From positions 1 through 5,944 of the forward strand of contig QMVZ01000101.1 of assembly GCA_003661365.1 (NCBI GenBank): a DNA stretch of 5,944 nucleotides. The letters are read 5' to 3'. Both the position numbers and the translations under genes were made by a program. The notes under the pieces were generated by a model. That model ran no database searches and was not told the origin of the DNA. It saw only the letters and a list, made by a program, of their open reading frames with translations. The stretch is from Thermoproteota archaeon (lineage in GTDB: Archaea; Korarchaeota; Korarchaeia; Korarchaeales; Korarchaeaceae). Shown one piece after another: positions 4,843 through 5,944 of this stretch (the first letter of the stretch is position 1; each line of letters opens with the position of its first letter).

Positions 4843-5944
4843 ATGCTTATAGGCATAGTTGGAAAGACCAATGTTGGTAAAACTACGTTTTTTTCAGCAG
4901 CAACGCTAGTTGAAGCTGAAATAGGAGACAGACCATTCGTTACCATAAAACCAAATGAAGGAGTCGGATACGTAAGAGTAAAATCTGTTTGCACTGAGTT
5001 TGGGTTGCGATGTCAGCCTAGGTTTGGTTGGTGCAATGGAAGGTACAGATACGTTCCAATTAAGCTGTTGGACGTAGCTGGCTTGGTTCCAGGGGCCCAT
5101 CTTGGTAGAGGACTTGGAAATAAATTCCTAGACGACTTAAGAAAGGCAAGCGTTCATATTTTGATTGTAGATGCATCTGGAGCTACAGATGAGGAAGGAA
5201 GGCCGACAAAACCTGGATCCTATGATCCCCTGCGCGACGCGATTCTTGTAAAGGAGGAGTTTGCGCACTGGTTAAAGGGAATAATACAAAGGAACATGCC
5301 AGCCATTCGAAGAAGGATAGAGCTTACGAAAGAAAAGCCGGAGGAGGTTCTTGGTGACGTTCTCTCAGGGCTTGGAATGGGAAGGGAAGAGGTACGCGTA
5401 GCAGCGAAGGAACTCGGCTTAGACCTTTCGCGGATAGCTGGGTGGTCAGATGAACAACTGCTTTCGTTTGCCTCCCTCCTCAGGGAGAAGACCAAGCCCA
5501 TGCTCGTTGCAGCTAATAAAATAGATGTTCCAGGAAGCGAGGAGAATTTAGAGCGTCTAAAAGCCAACCTCAACGATCCTGTGATTCCAACTTCCGCAGA
5601 AGCTGAGCTAATACTCCGTAGAGCAGCTTCAGCTGGCTTGATTAAGTACGAGCCGGGAGATAGCGGTTTTGAAATAATAGACGAGAGCAAATTGCGCGAA
5701 TCCCAGGTCAAAGCCTTGAAGCTCATACAGGAGAGGGTCCTCGATGTGTATGGATCCACTGGCGTTCAAGACGCGCTTGATAAGAGTTTGTTTGAAATAG
5801 CGCGCTATAAAGCCGTTTTTCCAGTTGAAAACGAGACTAGGCTCTCGGATAAGGATGGAAGAGTTCTTCCTGATGTTCTGCTAGTACCAGCGGCCGCGGA
5901 GGTAAGGGATGTTGCAGCGGCCATCCACACCGAAATAGCTGAAA
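4843..5944 (+). CDS. Archaeal YchF/OLA1-related GTPase with TGS domain (3' end outside window)
   Basis: TRAFAC-class GTP-binding protein of the Obg/YchF group, resembling the Pyrococcus horikoshii PH0525 type of about 397 aa as I recall it. I translated 367 codons without a stop. The G1 P-loop is GKTNVGKT (7-14), the G2 region FVTIKPNEG (32-40), G3 DVAGLVPGAHLGRGLGNKF (77-95), G4 NKID (225-228) and G5 TSAEAE (250-255). NKID indicates guanine specificity, unlike the NxxE of ATP-preferring YchF/OLA1. A helical insertion (about 135-215) sits between G3 and G4. The conserved YGSTGVQDAL (303-312) precedes a TGS domain (about 323 onward, KAVFPVENETRLSDKDGRVLPD) that is cut by the window edge. Roles near the ribosome are inferred from the family. 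Three cysteines (50, 57, 64) are evenly spaced. ATG 4843 matches the family N-terminus, and the ribosome binding site is weak. Confidence 0.93.
   Translation, partial: MLIGIVGKTNVGKTTFFSAATLVEAEIGDRPFVTIKPNEGVGYVRVKSVCTEFGLRCQPRFGWCNGRYRYVPIKLLDVAGLVPGAHLGRGLGNKFLDDLRKASVHILIVDASGATDEEGRPTKPGSYDPLRDAILVKEEFAHWLKGIIQRNMPAIRRRIELTKEKPEEVLGDVLSGLGMGREEVRVAAKELGLDLSRIAGWSDEQLLSFASLLREKTKPMLVAANKIDVPGSEENLERLKANLNDPVIPTSAEAELILRRAASAGLIKYEPGDSGFEIIDESKLRESQVKALKLIQERVLDVYGSTGVQDALDKSLFEIARYKAVFPVENETRLSDKDGRVLPDVLLVPAAAEVRDVAAAIHTEIAE

Noticed and set aside
5220..5759. 179-codon open frame on the minus strand opposite the GTPase
   Set aside because: The plus-strand frame carries the G4, G5 and linker motifs of the GTPase here. 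The antisense product is Ser/Arg-rich with no family resemblance.

Overview
The window is a dense block of archaeal housekeeping genes, almost certainly from a chromosome. Every gene belongs to an information-processing or proteolysis family that is archaeal or archaeo-eukaryotic: ribosomal protein L15e, RNase P proteins Rpp30 and Pop5, proteasome alpha subunit, SBDS, and exosome subunits Rrp4 and Rrp41. Archaeal-type ribosome binding sites (GGAGG, GAGGTGA, GGGTG), GTG/TTG starts and TATA-like boxes fit. Lys/Glu/Arg-rich, Ile/Val-rich proteins hint at a thermophile. The lineage cannot be fixed from this window; a TACK-type archaeon is a guess.

Layout. Positions 1-4761 are one minus-strand array, read right to left: L15e (4761-4168), a COG1325-type predicted RNA-binding protein (4171-3704), Rpp30 (3707-3042), Pop5 (3040-2705), a 103-bp gap with a candidate internal promoter, proteasome alpha (2601-1876), SBDS (1841-1158), Rrp4 (1183-446) and the first 148 codons of Rrp41 (446-1, running off the left edge). 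This is the archaeal exosome superoperon in what I recall as its ancestral order. Most junctions overlap by a few bases or nearly touch, which points to translational coupling. The 81-bp intergenic region 4762-4842 separates this array from a divergent plus-strand gene (4843-5944, running off the right edge). That gene encodes an archaeal YchF/OLA1-related NKxD GTPase whose C-terminal TGS domain is cut by the window end.

Together the genes link ribosome assembly and maturation (L15e, SBDS, perhaps the GTPase), tRNA 5' maturation (Rpp30, Pop5), 3'-5' RNA decay and tailing (Rrp4, Rrp41) and protein degradation (PsmA). No mobile element, CRISPR array, tRNA or rRNA was seen, and no gene-free stretch exceeds 300 bp. 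I found no undescribed multi-gene system. The points most worth a second look are the poorly characterised COG1325-type protein, a single AT-rich core that could serve both divergent promoters, an arginine-rich loop and altered KH motifs in Rrp4, tandem TATA-like repeats before psmA, and a departure from the usual alpha-subunit sequence in PsmA.
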